64,000 nt of DNA from Saccharomycopsis malanga (lineage: Eukaryota; Ascomycota; Saccharomycetes; Ascoideales; Saccharomycopsidaceae), in assembly GCA_004014935.1 (NCBI GenBank), contig CP025326.1:1178001-1242000 (forward strand), written 5' to 3'. A program made the translations under genes and the position numbers. Below are positions 18,592 through 28,849 of the stretch, in pieces. The notes under the pieces are model-generated. The model saw only the letters and a list, made by a program, of their open reading frames with translations. It was not told where the DNA came from and did not search any database. Every line of letters begins with the position of its first letter. The first letter of the stretch is position 1.

Positions 18592-20115
18592 ATGTGCATC
18601 CTTCTCACAACATCTGCACATAAGGATTTCCCATTTATTCTAGCTTCCAACAGAGACGAATATTTCAAACGGCCCACAGCTACGGCCCGGTTCCATTCAA
18701 CTAACAACTCCATTCTTTCGCCCTACGATCTAGCAAAACCTACTCATGGCACCTGGATTGGGGTGTCCAAAACAGGCCGTATTGGCGTTTTGGTCAACTA
18801 CAGAGATGACGGTGGCAGAGAAGACAGCGATTCGTACAAAGAGTTTTCACGAGGAACCATTGTGAATGACTTTTTAAACTCCAATCTCTCTGCTGACGAA
18901 TGGGAGGCTGAGTTTTTCGCAAAATACGACAGGGAGAAAATGCGCAAGATTGGGGGATTCAGTTTGCTACTAGGAGTGTTGGATTTTGTAGATACTACAA
19001 GCAGTTCAGAAAACGGAACTAGCGGCACCCATACTGTGCCAGATGGATCTGAGAGTAGGCGTAGTAAAAACGCTAAAATCAAGCCTTTGAAAATCATCTC
19101 CAATCGCGGTGCCTCCTCAGACATTTTCGTGCCTATAAAGAAAACTTCTAACGACACTTGCACATCTCTGGGTGCCAGTAGTAAAAGCACCAGCACAGCA
19201 TCTCCAGGAAGCATACAGCCAGCTGCAACAGACGTCAAGATACTGGCGGATTGCCCCACCAATTCCAGCAAAACTAACGTCACTTACAGAGAAACACGAT
19301 CCTATTATGGTCTTTCCAACTCGCTTTTTCTAGAACCGTGGCCCAAGGTGTTGATTGGTGAAAACTTGCTCAACAACTTGGTCATAAATTCTATCAACGA
19401 ATCATGGAACGAAGCAAAGTTGGTCAAAGAGCTCTTCAAACTCTTGTCTTTTAATTGCTTGAAGCCAACAAGCTCCTCCAGCACGGCAACTGCCACTGCA
19501 ACTGGAGCAGGAACTACAGATGACGATCTCTTGGAAATGGTGTCTGTTTATGACGATATGAAATCTTCTATTTTTATTCCACCGTTGAAAACACCATACT
19601 ATCACAACGACGCCTACAAATCCAACAGCTATGTGGGTGACTATTACGGCACACGCACTCAGACATTGATTCTTCTTCATGAAGATGGTACATTGAAATA
19701 TATAGAACGTACTTTACATGCTAATGATCTGGTCCAGGGTTCTGAACAAGCTCCGTTTGATACCTGTTATTCGTTCAACATTTTCAAAGAACGGGAAATC
19801 GCTACAGTGAAAAAAGCAACAGGAGAACTCAATGTTCTGTTAGCCTCTTCAATACCATTTCCGTCTGAGTCTGCCCCTGTATCTGCTTCACCATCGTTAG
19901 TTTCAGTCCGTGCAGGCGTCCGCACAAGCTCCAACAACGAACTTCCAGCTCTCAAGAAGAAAAAGAGCAACACCCACCGCCAGCGTGCTCATCACAACGA
20001 CGTCCCGGAGGAGGATGAGTCAAACTACGCTGACGACGAAACAAGTATCTATGGCACCGACAACGCCAGCATCAGCACAACCGGAGCAATAGGCGAAAGC
20101 CTGCATGTCTCCTGA
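18592..20115 (+). CDS. TANGO2/NRDE family protein (yeast YGR127W-like)
   Basis: 507 residues beginning M-C-I-L-L-T-T, with Cys2 as in the NRDE (Ntn-like) fold, then the name-giving ASNRDEYFKRP at about 17-27 and G-T-W-I-G-V-S-K-T-G-R-I-G-V-L-V-N-Y-R. Later family segments are FSRGTIVNDFL, YYGLSNS and RTQTLILLHEDG. Ser/Thr/Ala-rich inserts (about 140-230) and an acidic, low-complexity C-terminal 70 residues make it longer than human TANGO2 (276 aa). TANGO2 proteins are linked to mitochondrial/ER metabolism and haem or lipid handling; the biochemical activity is unsettled. The start at 18592 is fixed by the conserved Met-Cys. Confidence 0.85.
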   Translation: MCILLTTSAHKDFPFILASNRDEYFKRPTATARFHSTNNSILSPYDLAKPTHGTWIGVSKTGRIGVLVNYRDDGGREDSDSYKEFSRGTIVNDFLNSNLSADEWEAEFFAKYDREKMRKIGGFSLLLGVLDFVDTTSSSENGTSGTHTVPDGSESRRSKNAKIKPLKIISNRGASSDIFVPIKKTSNDTCTSLGASSKSTSTASPGSIQPAATDVKILADCPTNSSKTNVTYRETRSYYGLSNSLFLEPWPKVLIGENLLNNLVINSINESWNEAKLVKELFKLLSFNCLKPTSSSSTATATATGAGTTDDDLLEMVSVYDDMKSSIFIPPLKTPYYHNDAYKSNSYVGDYYGTRTQTLILLHEDGTLKYIERTLHANDLVQGSEQAPFDTCYSFNIFKEREIATVKKATGELNVLLASSIPFPSESAPVSASPSLVSVRAGVRTSSNNELPALKKKKSNTHRQRAHHNDVPEEDESNYADDETSIYGTDNASISTTGAIGESLHVS

Positions 20116-20149
20116 CTGTTTTGCTTGTATGTATTGCTTCTCTATACTA

Positions 20150-20190
<41 letters not shown>

Positions 20191-21062
20191 AACTCTGTGC
20201 TCGTATCATGCCATGTCATGTGTTATAATCGTAGATTGTTTGAAGTCGTGTGTTGATTCGATTGCCTTATTGTAATGTTCGTTTCGCGTTGTTACTCGTC
20301 AATCCTTCACTTTTCGTTTAGAATTCTTCAAAATGGCATTCCATGTTTCTAATCTCGTCACTAATATCAATGTCAACTCGAGTTACACATAATTGTTAAA
20401 GATCGTAATTGAAAAGAATCTTGCAGACTTGATATTGATGAAGACAAATGTATAAATTATATGGTTCATGAATGACTTCACCCTTAGGTGGATATAAAGA
20501 CTTGATTATTCTGTTAAAAGTGTTCCGCTAGACTCAGGGCGATAGTAGAATACGGATCATTATAATGATGGCATACGATGCTTGACATGCTACCAAACTT
20601 TATTTAGTGAGATTCAAGAGGTAATAATTATAAGAATTCGAAGCTGAGACAGGTGATTGCTAATCTTAGTTGATAGCTTTATAGAAAAGGAGAATAAAGG
20701 CACTTTTCTGGCATTTGAATGACCATTTAGTACGAAATTCTCTATACAAGTCTAGATATTGGTTAGTAAGCCACTAATATTTTAAGGTGTTGAACGAATG
20801 ATTTATCTTCCACTGTATTGCCAAACTATTTTACTTTTTTGATAATTGTATTGTTTTATTTGACCAAGGATACACCCTATATTATTAAGAGCAAGCCGAT
20901 TTCAGGCAACCGCGAATTCTTATGCTAAAAAAGCAGCTTTCAATTTACCTCACTAGGTCTACATAAACTCGCAACTACTCCGTTTTCCAAAAAAAAAAAA
21001 AAAACAATGTTTATATTTCAGGTCATCGTAATGTCTATATGCCCTCTTTTTTGAAACACAAA
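20116..21062. other. Convergent intergenic region
   Basis: 947 bases between the 3' ends of the TANGO2-like and LAM genes. It contains a (TA)n microsatellite (20153-20187) and a poly-A run (20991-21004). No gene is seen. Confidence 0.6.
20153..20187. repeat. (TA)n microsatellite
   Basis: About 17 uninterrupted TA dinucleotides, 45 bases downstream of the TANGO2-like stop codon. Yeast 3' ends use TA-rich efficiency elements, so it may also act in 3'-end formation. Confidence 0.9.
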
Positions 21063-24000
21063 TCAAAGAAGCCCATTTAAAACACCCAAAAAGGTGTCAT
21101 GGCCCCATTGGTTATCTGCTTGCGCGGATCCAAGGAAATAATCTTTTATGTTCATTGAGGTGTCCTGACTATTGGCTGCTGGTCTTTCCCCTGCCAAGTA
21201 GCGAGTCAACTTGTCTGTAAACTGCATGACATGATATTTTCTGCTTTTAGCGCTGTCATTATCACTTCTTCGACTTTCTGAGGAAGAAGTGTCCGAAAGG
21301 AGTTGCATGAACAAAGTATTGAGCTCTTGTTTCATTTCTTTAAATCTTTCGTCATTAATTTCTTCAGGTTGTGAGTTGCTGGATGCATCAGTTTTTCTAT
21401 CGCCATCATTACTATTCTGATGATGACCTGATAAATGTGCCTTTTCAGTAAGCCAATCCCATAGTTTTTGCTCAGTATCAACCTTCAAATCAGAAGGTAC
21501 TACTTTATTTTGTTTTTGATAGACATAATCGTTTGTAGGACCTTTAAAAAAGGATCTCTTTGAAGCTGATTGTTTGAGTATTGCAAGCTGTTCCTTTTCA
21601 ATGAGATTAGTCTCCAGAACCGCATTGTAGATCTTTATTTGTAGGTACATGATTATCAGCACAGAAGTTAGCACTATTAGTGTTAGCCAGTTGTGGTATA
21701 TAATATCCCAGAGTGTTTTTTCCATTTCTTCGATTTCCTCATTAAGATTGCCAACTTCCAAGTGAAGGAACGAGGAATGGTCTGTCTTTTGTTTTTCTTT
21801 GGTCTTTTCTTGATTAAAGTCGGTTTGGAAAACAGCTGGCGAGCCGAGACCAGTGACCCTCTTCTTTTTGATTGTTGATCTTCTAGCTTTGCTGAGCATT
21901 AAGTCGCCAGACTCATCGCCATTAGCTACATAGGGAACAATCTCACTCTTCAATAGATTGATTAAACCTTGTGCTGCTTCTTTTTGCCCACTATCAGTGC
22001 TACTTTCTATGATCTTTCTGACCCAACTTCGACCAGTCCAGTCCATCCAATAGCTGACCTTCAACTTTGTTTTGTTGTCGGTACCCCATGCCAAGAGATA
22101 TCGTGTTTGCACTGTGAAAGCCTTACCACTAGGCACGTCGGGTGTAAGTGATTTCACTATGATGTTCACTCCTCTGTCAAAATTTTGTTCCTCAATGGTT
22201 TCTATAATTCTGACAACTGTAGATTTGGGGCCCATCAGATAATTCAAAGCTTTAGTGTAAAAATACATGCGCTGCTTCTTTCCAGGCTCAATATGGCCGG
22301 CAAAGTTTGGGTCGTTGGGAAGATCTCCTTCAGTCAACTTTTTAAAGTTTTCTATAGGTGAAATATCCAGACCAGATAATGAAGCTATATACTTTTTCTG
22401 AAACTCTGGGTTTTTGCCATACATGAGACCAAATACCTGCGGAAGAGTGGCATCAATAATTTCATCATTGATGAGAATTTTTTCCTTATTATCTTCCGGG
22501 GAAAAAAGATAATCAGTTTCCACATGGCTTTCAACAGGTGAATTGCTACGGAGTCTAGCGGGCGTAGTAGGAGCAACCTCCACAGGCTCTTTGACATCTT
22601 CCTTATCAATTTGAGTGTTGGTAGTATCAATTTCTTCTTGTTCTGCCTCCTCCTCTGTACCATCTTCTTCTTCATTTTCTTCGTCTTCTTCGTCTTCTTC
22701 TTCGTCTTCTTCGTCTTCTTCTCCGTCTTCTGATTTTTCCTCTTCATCATCATCAATAGATAAAAATTCTTCTTCAAAAGAACGAAGATCTGTTGAGGCA
22801 ACATCACTCTCGTCGTTTTCAGATGTCTTTGTATCCAGAAAATTTCTGCTCTGGTTTCTCAGAGGCGGCAGGATACCTCTGAGAAAGATATCATGATTAT
22901 TTTTGATACGCATGTTTCGGGCATAGTCAAAATAGGCTTCGTTTTCATGACCATTTGGTCCAAATCGTGATGTGGAAGCGCTAGGCACTGACATCGTCAC
23001 ATTGTTTCTGGCTGGCTTTCCATCTACAGGGCTTACAAATCCTGTATCACTGATCGCAGGAGTGCTGGCTGTGGATTGGATAGGGCTTTCTACAACCACC
23101 CCGTTGTCCTCTTTTGGGTTTTCTCCATATTTCTGGATATAATTTAGCCAGATGGTGTTCAAGAACTCATATGTGCTATCTCTGCTCAAAAAAGTGGCAA
23201 AGTTATGTTTGGCTCCTGACTTTGTAGTGACGGCAATTCCGTTTGGAAACAAAGCAGCAGTGGTGGTTTTCTCAAACGACGTGATGTCGCCAAATGAAAC
23301 AACCAAATTGGTGACCCATCCAAGAATGTTGGCGTTGAAACAAAGGTTTCGATCACTAATATATAGACGGCCCTGTAGAAGAATCTCTCTAGACAAGGCG
23401 CAGGAGAAGTCATCAATCAAACGTTCCTCTGGAAGCACCGACTTGAAAAGAATATGGAAATCAGAATTCCTGGAGTCTATGGCATAATGGTACTTTGTAT
23501 CATAAACGAGATCCTCCAGGTATATGTTGGCGTTAAATGAAGGAGATTTTTCGTCAAGCGGATTTGCCTTTGCATCTACACTAGTTTGCTGAGGCGAGGA
23601 AACTACACTACTCCCAGCTTCGCTGCCTTCATAAGAAACGCCAGAAGTGCTTCGGAGCCTATTGTTTGACTCAGGAATTGAGATTTTACGCGAGCTCTTT
23701 CTATACAGAATGATTTTGGTGGTGCCATCGGCATTATTCAACGGATCTTCCAGAGTCTCTGCCCTGGATTTCTTCACATTAAGCCCCAAATCTTCAGCAC
23801 TATTTTCAGAGAATGTAGGCTCCTGGGCATTTGCTTTAGGGGTTCTCAAGGAATTGGTAGCAGTACTCCATACAGCAGTGAAAAACCCAGAATTCCTCGA
23901 TGGTGCTTCCCCTGTAGATGGTGATACTGTTATTTGTTCTGCCTCGGCAGTATTTGTAGCTTCGCTCTTTATGTCACTTTTGGCATCAATCTTACTTTTG

Positions 24001-24770
24001 GTTTTACGAAGTTCCTGAATTGATGTCTTTTTTGCCAAGCTTCTTTCCTTCTCCTTCGCCTTTTTCTCGAGCTCTTTCAAGTTTTCATTGAGAGAAAAAC
24101 TGGGTTGCAATGTCTTTCTTGCGTCATCCGGGATGTTTGCAGTTGATTCTGTAGCAAGCTCTCCTTCTGTGTTGGGTATAGAGATCCGTAGTGTTGACGG
24201 TTCGCTTTCGGTGATTGTTGTTTCTGGATCAGCAGGCAATGACTTTAAAAATGAGTTATGTAGAGAGAGGTTGGAAGTTGTTTGAACAGTGCTTTTCAAC
24301 GGATTATTGCTTTTGGTGCTTCCATTGTTGGTATGACCGTTGACCGTGGTAAAACTGACGGAACTAGCAGAGCCCGAGTTATCGTCCGAAACAAACGCTT
24401 GATTAATGTAGGAGCTTGAGTTTGCAATGTCAATTGGTTTTGAAAGTTCTTCTGGCGAAGAAGGGGCCTCGGGATCTAGCTTGCTGTAGTTGGTATTATT
24501 GGTAGAATCAGTAGGCATCGCCTCAGAAAGAATGAGCTTTTCACTAGAATTGTTGGTGTACACTCCAGTTCTAGCTCTAAGGGAACCTGGGGTTATAAAA
24601 GAGCCTTCGGAACTTTTTTTTGCCACTTGTTTATTTGTATTACTACTCTTATTGCTCGTATTACTATTCTTATCCTTAGTATTGCTCTTATCAGTATCCG
24701 AATGTAATGCCATATCAGCTAAATCCTCTTCTTCCATCGGAGCAATTGAAATGTGCATGTCGTCATCCAT
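21063..24770 (-). CDS. LAM/GRAMD1-type ER membrane sterol transfer protein
   Basis: 1235 residues. A long Ser/Thr/Asn-rich N-terminus leads to a GRAM domain at about 415-540 (FSCALSREILLQGRLYIS...NLVVSFGDITSFEKTTTA). A strongly acidic run follows at about 665-715. A VASt (START-like) domain occupies about 765-950 and ends in YWMDWTGRSWVRKIIESS. A basic linker (TIKKKR), one hydrophobic membrane span at about 1020-1045 (WLTLIVLTSVLIIMYLQI), and a lumenal tail complete it. This is the layout of yeast Lam/Ltc proteins at ER-plasma-membrane or ER-mitochondria contacts, which move ergosterol. Ysp2 and Lam4 carry two VASt domains, Lam5 and Lam6 one; I see one, with no BAR or PH domain, so it resembles Lam5/Lam6 in layout but is larger. 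Confidence 0.87.
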   Translation of the reverse strand: MDDDMHISIAPMEEEDLADMALHSDTDKSNTKDKNSNTSNKSSNTNKQVAKKSSEGSFITPGSLRARTGVYTNNSSEKLILSEAMPTDSTNNTNYSKLDPEAPSSPEELSKPIDIANSSSYINQAFVSDDNSGSASSVSFTTVNGHTNNGSTKSNNPLKSTVQTTSNLSLHNSFLKSLPADPETTITESEPSTLRISIPNTEGELATESTANIPDDARKTLQPSFSLNENLKELEKKAKEKERSLAKKTSIQELRKTKSKIDAKSDIKSEATNTAEAEQITVSPSTGEAPSRNSGFFTAVWSTATNSLRTPKANAQEPTFSENSAEDLGLNVKKSRAETLEDPLNNADGTTKIILYRKSSRKISIPESNNRLRSTSGVSYEGSEAGSSVVSSPQQTSVDAKANPLDEKSPSFNANIYLEDLVYDTKYHYAIDSRNSDFHILFKSVLPEERLIDDFSCALSREILLQGRLYISDRNLCFNANILGWVTNLVVSFGDITSFEKTTTAALFPNGIAVTTKSGAKHNFATFLSRDSTYEFLNTIWLNYIQKYGENPKEDNGVVVESPIQSTASTPAISDTGFVSPVDGKPARNNVTMSVPSASTSRFGPNGHENEAYFDYARNMRIKNNHDIFLRGILPPLRNQSRNFLDTKTSENDESDVASTDLRSFEEEFLSIDDDEEEKSEDGEEDEEDEEEDEEDEENEEEDGTEEEAEQEEIDTTNTQIDKEDVKEPVEVAPTTPARLRSNSPVESHVETDYLFSPEDNKEKILINDEIIDATLPQVFGLMYGKNPEFQKKYIASLSGLDISPIENFKKLTEGDLPNDPNFAGHIEPGKKQRMYFYTKALNYLMGPKSTVVRIIETIEEQNFDRGVNIIVKSLTPDVPSGKAFTVQTRYLLAWGTDNKTKLKVSYWMDWTGRSWVRKIIESSTDSGQKEAAQGLINLLKSEIVPYVANGDESGDLMLSKARRSTIKKKRVTGLGSPAVFQTDFNQEKTKEKQKTDHSSFLHLEVGNLNEEIEEMEKTLWDIIYHNWLTLIVLTSVLIIMYLQIKIYNAVLETNLIEKEQLAILKQSASKRSFFKGPTNDYVYQKQNKVVPSDLKVDTEQKLWDWLTEKAHLSGHHQNSNDGDRKTDASSNSQPEEINDERFKEMKQELNTLFMQLLSDTSSSESRRSDNDSAKSRKYHVMQFTDKLTRYLAGERPAANSQDTSMNIKDYFLGSAQADNQWGHDTFLGVLNGLL

Positions 24771-25398
24771 GATGAATACTTTTCAATTGATTTCCAGAAA
24801 AGTTGACAAATTTGTAGTATAATCTGATAGTATTGCTCGGTTTATACTGAAAATATTAAGAGCTAGCGCACGCATAAAATTTACCATCTTTTTCCTACCT
24901 TAAATGCGTTTTGATTATAGTTATGTCATATATTTCGGGTCCAGTACATATCACTTTCGTGTATACGAGCTAGGGGCTTGATAAAATCCAATAATGTCCT
25001 GTTGTTCATAATCATCTCACCCTTGAGTATGTTGGGTCTTTTTCTCGAGTGTGCTATCCCACTGCATTATCCTGCCAGGTCTTTTTCTCTTCTTCGGAGC
25101 ACTAACTGGGCCGGATGGTTAGCTTAGATATTTACAATTGTAATTTGGGCCAACAAGGGCAGCATGCATTCTGGAACAGTTGTCTAATGACAAAAAGAGC
25201 AAATACTGCAGTAGAATAAAAGAACAACCTGGAACATGGAAATCAGGGAAAACAAGAAAAACGTATATATATGAGAAAAATGGAATATAGTCAAAAAACA
25301 AAGCGAAAAAAAAAGACATAGCAAGTGGATTTAACATAGAATGCCATACTAGTTTAGCAAAATATTGATAATAAAGGGGAAAAAACTGCCATAATGAT
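24771..25398. other. Intergenic region with SINE-like copy C
   Basis: 628 bases between the LAM gene 5' end and the PRS1 3' end. It holds an old SINE copy (24926-25118). The rest is AT-rich and has no gene. Confidence 0.6.
24926..25118 (-). mobile_element. SINE-like retroelement copy C, internally deleted
   Basis: Read on the minus strand, this copy has the head (CCAGTTAGTGCTCCGAAGAAGAGAAAAAGACCTGGCAGGATAA-like; copies A and B share AGTGCTC, AAGAGA, GACC.GGCAGGATAA). It jumps to the family 3' end (GGATTTTATCAAGCCC, then GTGATATGTACTGGACC and GAAATATATG), lacking roughly 150 bases of the middle and the first dozen bases of the head. No clear target duplication remains, so it is older or rearranged. 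It lies between the LAM and PRS1 genes. Confidence 0.65.
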
Positions 25399-26862
25399 TT
25401 AAACAAGCAAATTATCAAATAAAACACTGATACTCTCGCCGTAATGGTCTCTTCTGATGCATTCTGCAAAGACAGGACTAACATCGAGAACAGTGAGTTT
25501 TTCATTTTTTTCTCTTGCTTCGTGTGTGATAGGATATGTGTTGGTGACAACAATTCTGTCGATACAAGGAGATTCGTTGAGTTTCTCCAAACAGTTGTTA
25601 CTGAAAATACCATGCGTAGCAATCACGTACACCGACTTGGCTCCACAATTCAAACGACAATGTTCTGCAGCAGCAATGAATGAGTTTGGCTTGTCAATCA
25701 TGTCGTCCAAGATGATAGCAGGGCGGTTTTTTACATCGCCCACAAGAGTAATTAGTTTTTCTTGACTAGGTACGCCTGCTTTAGGTGTTAATTCAAAGCC
25801 ATCATCTTGGTCAAGCGAATATTCAAAATCGTCATCGTCGTCGTCATCGTCGTCGTCGTAATCATCACCAAAATCGTCATTTGAATGTAACCCAGAGCTA
25901 TCATAATGAGGATGTTTCGAACTATGGAGCTGGTGATGATTACCACTATTATGTGTATTATGATGATGACGTGAGTCTCCAACCTTTGTGTTTTCATTTT
26001 GTTTGTCATCTTCATTATAATCATCGTCAACAATATGTCCTTTGACAACTCTAGCAGTCTGCAAGTCCGAACTCAAGATAACATTTCCAGGGTCCTCGTC
26101 GTCCTCGGCAACGGCAACGGCTTCGTTTGCCTTTTCCAACTGCTGTTTACGCAAGGCAGCAAGATCGCCATTGTTTTTGATAGATGTGGACGTGGAAGAA
26201 GATTGTCTACGTTTGAGGAGCTTTAATTTTTTCTGCTGCTGTTTCTTTGTAGCAAGAGCATCTTGAGCACGTCTTCTATCAGTATGGATCATGGCAAAAT
26301 TGACTCTCAACTTGTCAGCCAATGCAGTGACTCTTTTAGTTCCGCCTGGGTTTTTGGACACCACCACTGCATCTTGATAATCTGGCAAGTTGGCAATGAT
26401 CCAGTTGGCAAGGATTGGAGCACCATATAGATTGTCAACAGGCTTGCTGAAAAACCCCTGCATTTGCGAGGCATGAAGATCCATAGATATCACATGGTCA
26501 GCCCCTGCCATGATAAGCAAGTTGGCCAACATTCTGGCAGTGATGGCGCCACGATGTTTTTTCATCTTGGACTGCTTGGAATAAGGGAACAGGGGGATTA
26601 CTGCAGTGATTTTGGAGGCAGAGCCACTCTTACAGGCAGAAATCAAAATCAAAAGCTCCATGATATGATCATTGACCGTGGGCGAACTCGATTGGATCAC
26701 ATATACATCCTCGTCTCTCACAGAGACTCCTATGGCAACAGAAGTTTCACCATTGGAAAACTTGCGAAGAGTCACCGGAGCAGGTTGGACTCCTAACTTT
26801 TCACACACTAGATTCCCAAGCTCCGAGTGCGAATTCCCAACAAACACCTTACACTTGCGCAT
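25399..26862 (-). CDS. PRS1: Ribose-phosphate pyrophosphokinase subunit (Prs1 type)
   Basis: 487 residues from the ATG at 26862; the open frame continues upstream only through non-ATG codons. Prs1 makes PRPP from ribose-5-phosphate and ATP for nucleotide, His and Trp synthesis. It starts MRKCKVFVGNSHSELGN, the yeast Prs1 N-terminus. The PRPP synthase blocks are all present: RKFSNGETSV, SMDLHASQMQGFF, VVVSKNPGGTKRV, and the ribose-5-phosphate-binding loop region AIILDDMIDKPNSF. As in Prs1, a large non-homologous insertion splits the C-terminal half (about 225-375); here it is Lys/Gln-rich, then His-rich, then a run of Asp (DDDDDDDDDD). The insertion is longer than in S. cerevisiae Prs1 (427 aa). 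Such insertions link PRPP synthase to cell-wall-integrity signalling. Confidence 0.92.
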   Translation of the reverse strand: MRKCKVFVGNSHSELGNLVCEKLGVQPAPVTLRKFSNGETSVAIGVSVRDEDVYVIQSSSPTVNDHIMELLILISACKSGSASKITAVIPLFPYSKQSKMKKHRGAITARMLANLLIMAGADHVISMDLHASQMQGFFSKPVDNLYGAPILANWIIANLPDYQDAVVVSKNPGGTKRVTALADKLRVNFAMIHTDRRRAQDALATKKQQQKKLKLLKRRQSSSTSTSIKNNGDLAALRKQQLEKANEAVAVAEDDEDPGNVILSSDLQTARVVKGHIVDDDYNEDDKQNENTKVGDSRHHHNTHNSGNHHQLHSSKHPHYDSSGLHSNDDFGDDYDDDDDDDDDDFEYSLDQDDGFELTPKAGVPSQEKLITLVGDVKNRPAIILDDMIDKPNSFIAAAEHCRLNCGAKSVYVIATHGIFSNNCLEKLNESPCIDRIVVTNTYPITHEAREKNEKLTVLDVSPVFAECIRRDHYGESISVLFDNLLV

Positions 26863-27142
26863 TGTGACTTGACAGAAACCTGTACAGTTCAATGATATGA
26901 TACACTCACCCTTGCCCAATATTGTACTTATGCTGCTAAGATGACCCGACCAGTCATCATCGACCAGAGAGCTTCTCCCTCGTGACAGTCAAATTTTTTT
27001 AAGCTTCTCACCCGGACACTTGACAGTGGTTGTGTGCACTGTGTAAATGAGATAAACAACCAGTTATGGCATAACATAACATATGAGTTGGACCATCAAC
27101 AGAGGTAAACAGAATAAACAATAAATTGTATTTTGACTCACA

Positions 27143-28849
27143 ATGCCTCTTTCCACTATTTATATTGCGAGAGTAAGTGGTATCATATACTGGTGACTTT
27201 TCGTGATGTTATTTTTTACTAATGTTTTTAGCATGGTTACCGCTCCAACTGGCTTCCCAAGCCACATCCCGAGCCGCCAACAGGAATAGACAGTGATCAC
27301 GTTCTTGCTCCTTTAGGGCTTAAACAGGCCGAAGAGTTGGCAGATTATGTTGCTTCCTTAGACGAAAAGCCCCAGCTTATTTTCTCCTCTCCGTTCTACC
27401 GTTGTCTTCAAACGTCTACTCCACTTTCACGTCGTTTGGATCTTGACATTTTGGTGGAAAACGGTATTGGTGAAATGTACAAGCCAGACAGACCTGTGAT
27501 CCCTGCACCAGCGACCCTTGACCATCTCAAAAAGTTCTTTGATAACTTGAACGAAAACTGGCAGTCTGTCTTGACGCCTTCCAGCAATGGCGAGACAGAG
27601 GACGACATCTTCAAGAGAACCAAAAAATTCTGGGAATTGTTTTTGCCTTTGGTAAACGAAAAGTTCCCAAACGTGAAGTCAATCATTCTTGTCTGCCACG
27701 CGGCCAGCAAAATCGCCTTGGGCATGTCACTTATGGGTTACAATTCCGTCCGTGACACCATTGATTTCCAAGGCGAGCCATATATAAAGTCCGGCTCTTG
27801 CTCGTTGGACAAGTACGTGTTCAATTCAGAATCAAATAAATGGGAAATCAAAATCAATGGAAAAACAGACTTCCTCTCCAAGGGCGAACTCATGAATTGG
27901 CATTTTAGTACGTATATTTTCGCGTCTGTTCAAGTTGCACTCAAAAGCTTACTAACCCTCTTTAGTCTACCAAGTAGAAGCCGGCTCAGATGAAGATATA
28001 GAAAGAAGAAGAAAAAAGGCCGAGGCAGAAGGAAAACCCGATCCCGAGTTGGAAGCAGCTAAGGAAGACCCGGACCAAATAGAAGTAAGTTAGTTAGTTT
28101 TTTCTCTCTGTCCCCCTCATCCTCCTTACATTCAACCAACAGCCATGCGTTGAAAATGTCCAATATAGACTACTTTGCATGTCCTGATTTGCTCCATAAC
28201 GAACTCATTATTAACCACTTTGTAGGACTTTTACGTCACCCTCGAAGTCCCTGTCATGGATTTGAAAACAGTTTTCCAAAAAAGCTCTTCCCCTGGTGTT
28301 GCTCATCCAGCTCAAGCGCATTTGGCGTTCAACTATCAAGCAAAACCAAAAGATTATGGTGAACGGTACAATTCAACGAACCGTGCCTCATATTACAAGA
28401 ATGTCTTTCGAACACCCAACCAATCGCTATTGGATGCATCGTCAACAATTCATTCAAGCTACAAACCAACCTCAAAAATACAAATGACTGGATTGGAATC
28501 CTCTACTCCGTTTGTCAAGATTGACGACGCCTTTTTCCAAGGCGAATGGAAACCACTTGTTGGAACAGAAATTGTTTTGGATGAAAACGGAGAAGTCGTC
28601 GGTAAGGTAAACAACCATATCCAACTAACCCAAGGCAATTTAGTGCCAAAAAGCCAAATTGACAAGGAAAAACAAAAGAAACGCTCTCTGAACGATGTTA
28701 AAGTCTCAAAAACTACTAGTACTTACGAAACAGCAATAGCTTTGGCCAAACGAAGGCTCGCAAATGACACCTTGGATGCAGAGAAAAATGGAAAGGCTCC
28801 TATAGAAACTCCTGAAAATGATGGTGACATCAACATGAGTGTAGCTTAG
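27143..28849 (+). CDS. TFC7: TFC7, TFIIIC tau55 subunit with histidine-phosphatase-like domain (three introns)
   Basis: CDS join(27143..27172, 27232..27907, 27966..28084, 28226..28849), 482 residues. Exon 1 ends A-R and exon 2 begins H-G-Y, rebuilding the RHG motif (R10-H11-G12) of the phosphoglycerate-mutase superfamily, in the Tfc7 context TIYIARHGYRSNWLP. Other Tfc7-like segments are SSPFYRCLQT, CHAASKIALGMSL and SGSCSLDKY. The exon 2-3 junction gives MNWHF-I-Y-Q-V-EAGSDEDI, matching the yeast MNW.F...AEAGSD.DI block. The C-terminal region (GLESSTPFVKIDDAFFQGEWKPLVGTEIV) is the TFIIIC sub6-type beta barrel that pairs with tau95. Function: Pol III transcription of tRNA genes. Three introns is rich for a budding-yeast gene. 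It is divergent from PRS1, 280 bases apart. Confidence 0.93.
27173..27231 (+). other. TFC7 intron 1
   Basis: 59 bp, donor GTAAGT, TTACTAAT branch region, acceptor TTTTTAG. Its removal joins R10 to H11-G12 of the RHG motif. Confidence 0.92.
27908..27965 (+). other. TFC7 intron 2
   Basis: 58 bp, donor GTACGT, branch TACTAAC, acceptor CTCTTTAG. Joining A|TC gives Ile and keeps the frame into EAGSDED. Confidence 0.9.
28085..28225 (+). other. TFC7 intron 3
   Basis: 141 bp, donor GTAAGT, acceptor TTTGTAG, with ATTAACC as the probable branch site. Removal joins DQIE to DFYVTLEVP in phase 0. The branch is weaker than in the other introns, so an alternative acceptor remains possible. Confidence 0.8.

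Noticed and set aside
22615-22896. Ser-rich plus-strand frame opposite the LAM gene
   Set aside because: It is the antisense of the Glu/Asp run in the LAM protein (GAA/GAT read as TTC/ATC/TCT).
26863-26919. N-terminal extension of PRS1 upstream of 26862
   Set aside because: It begins only at a TTG; the ATG at 26862 gives the exact Prs1 family N-terminus MRKCKVFVGNS.
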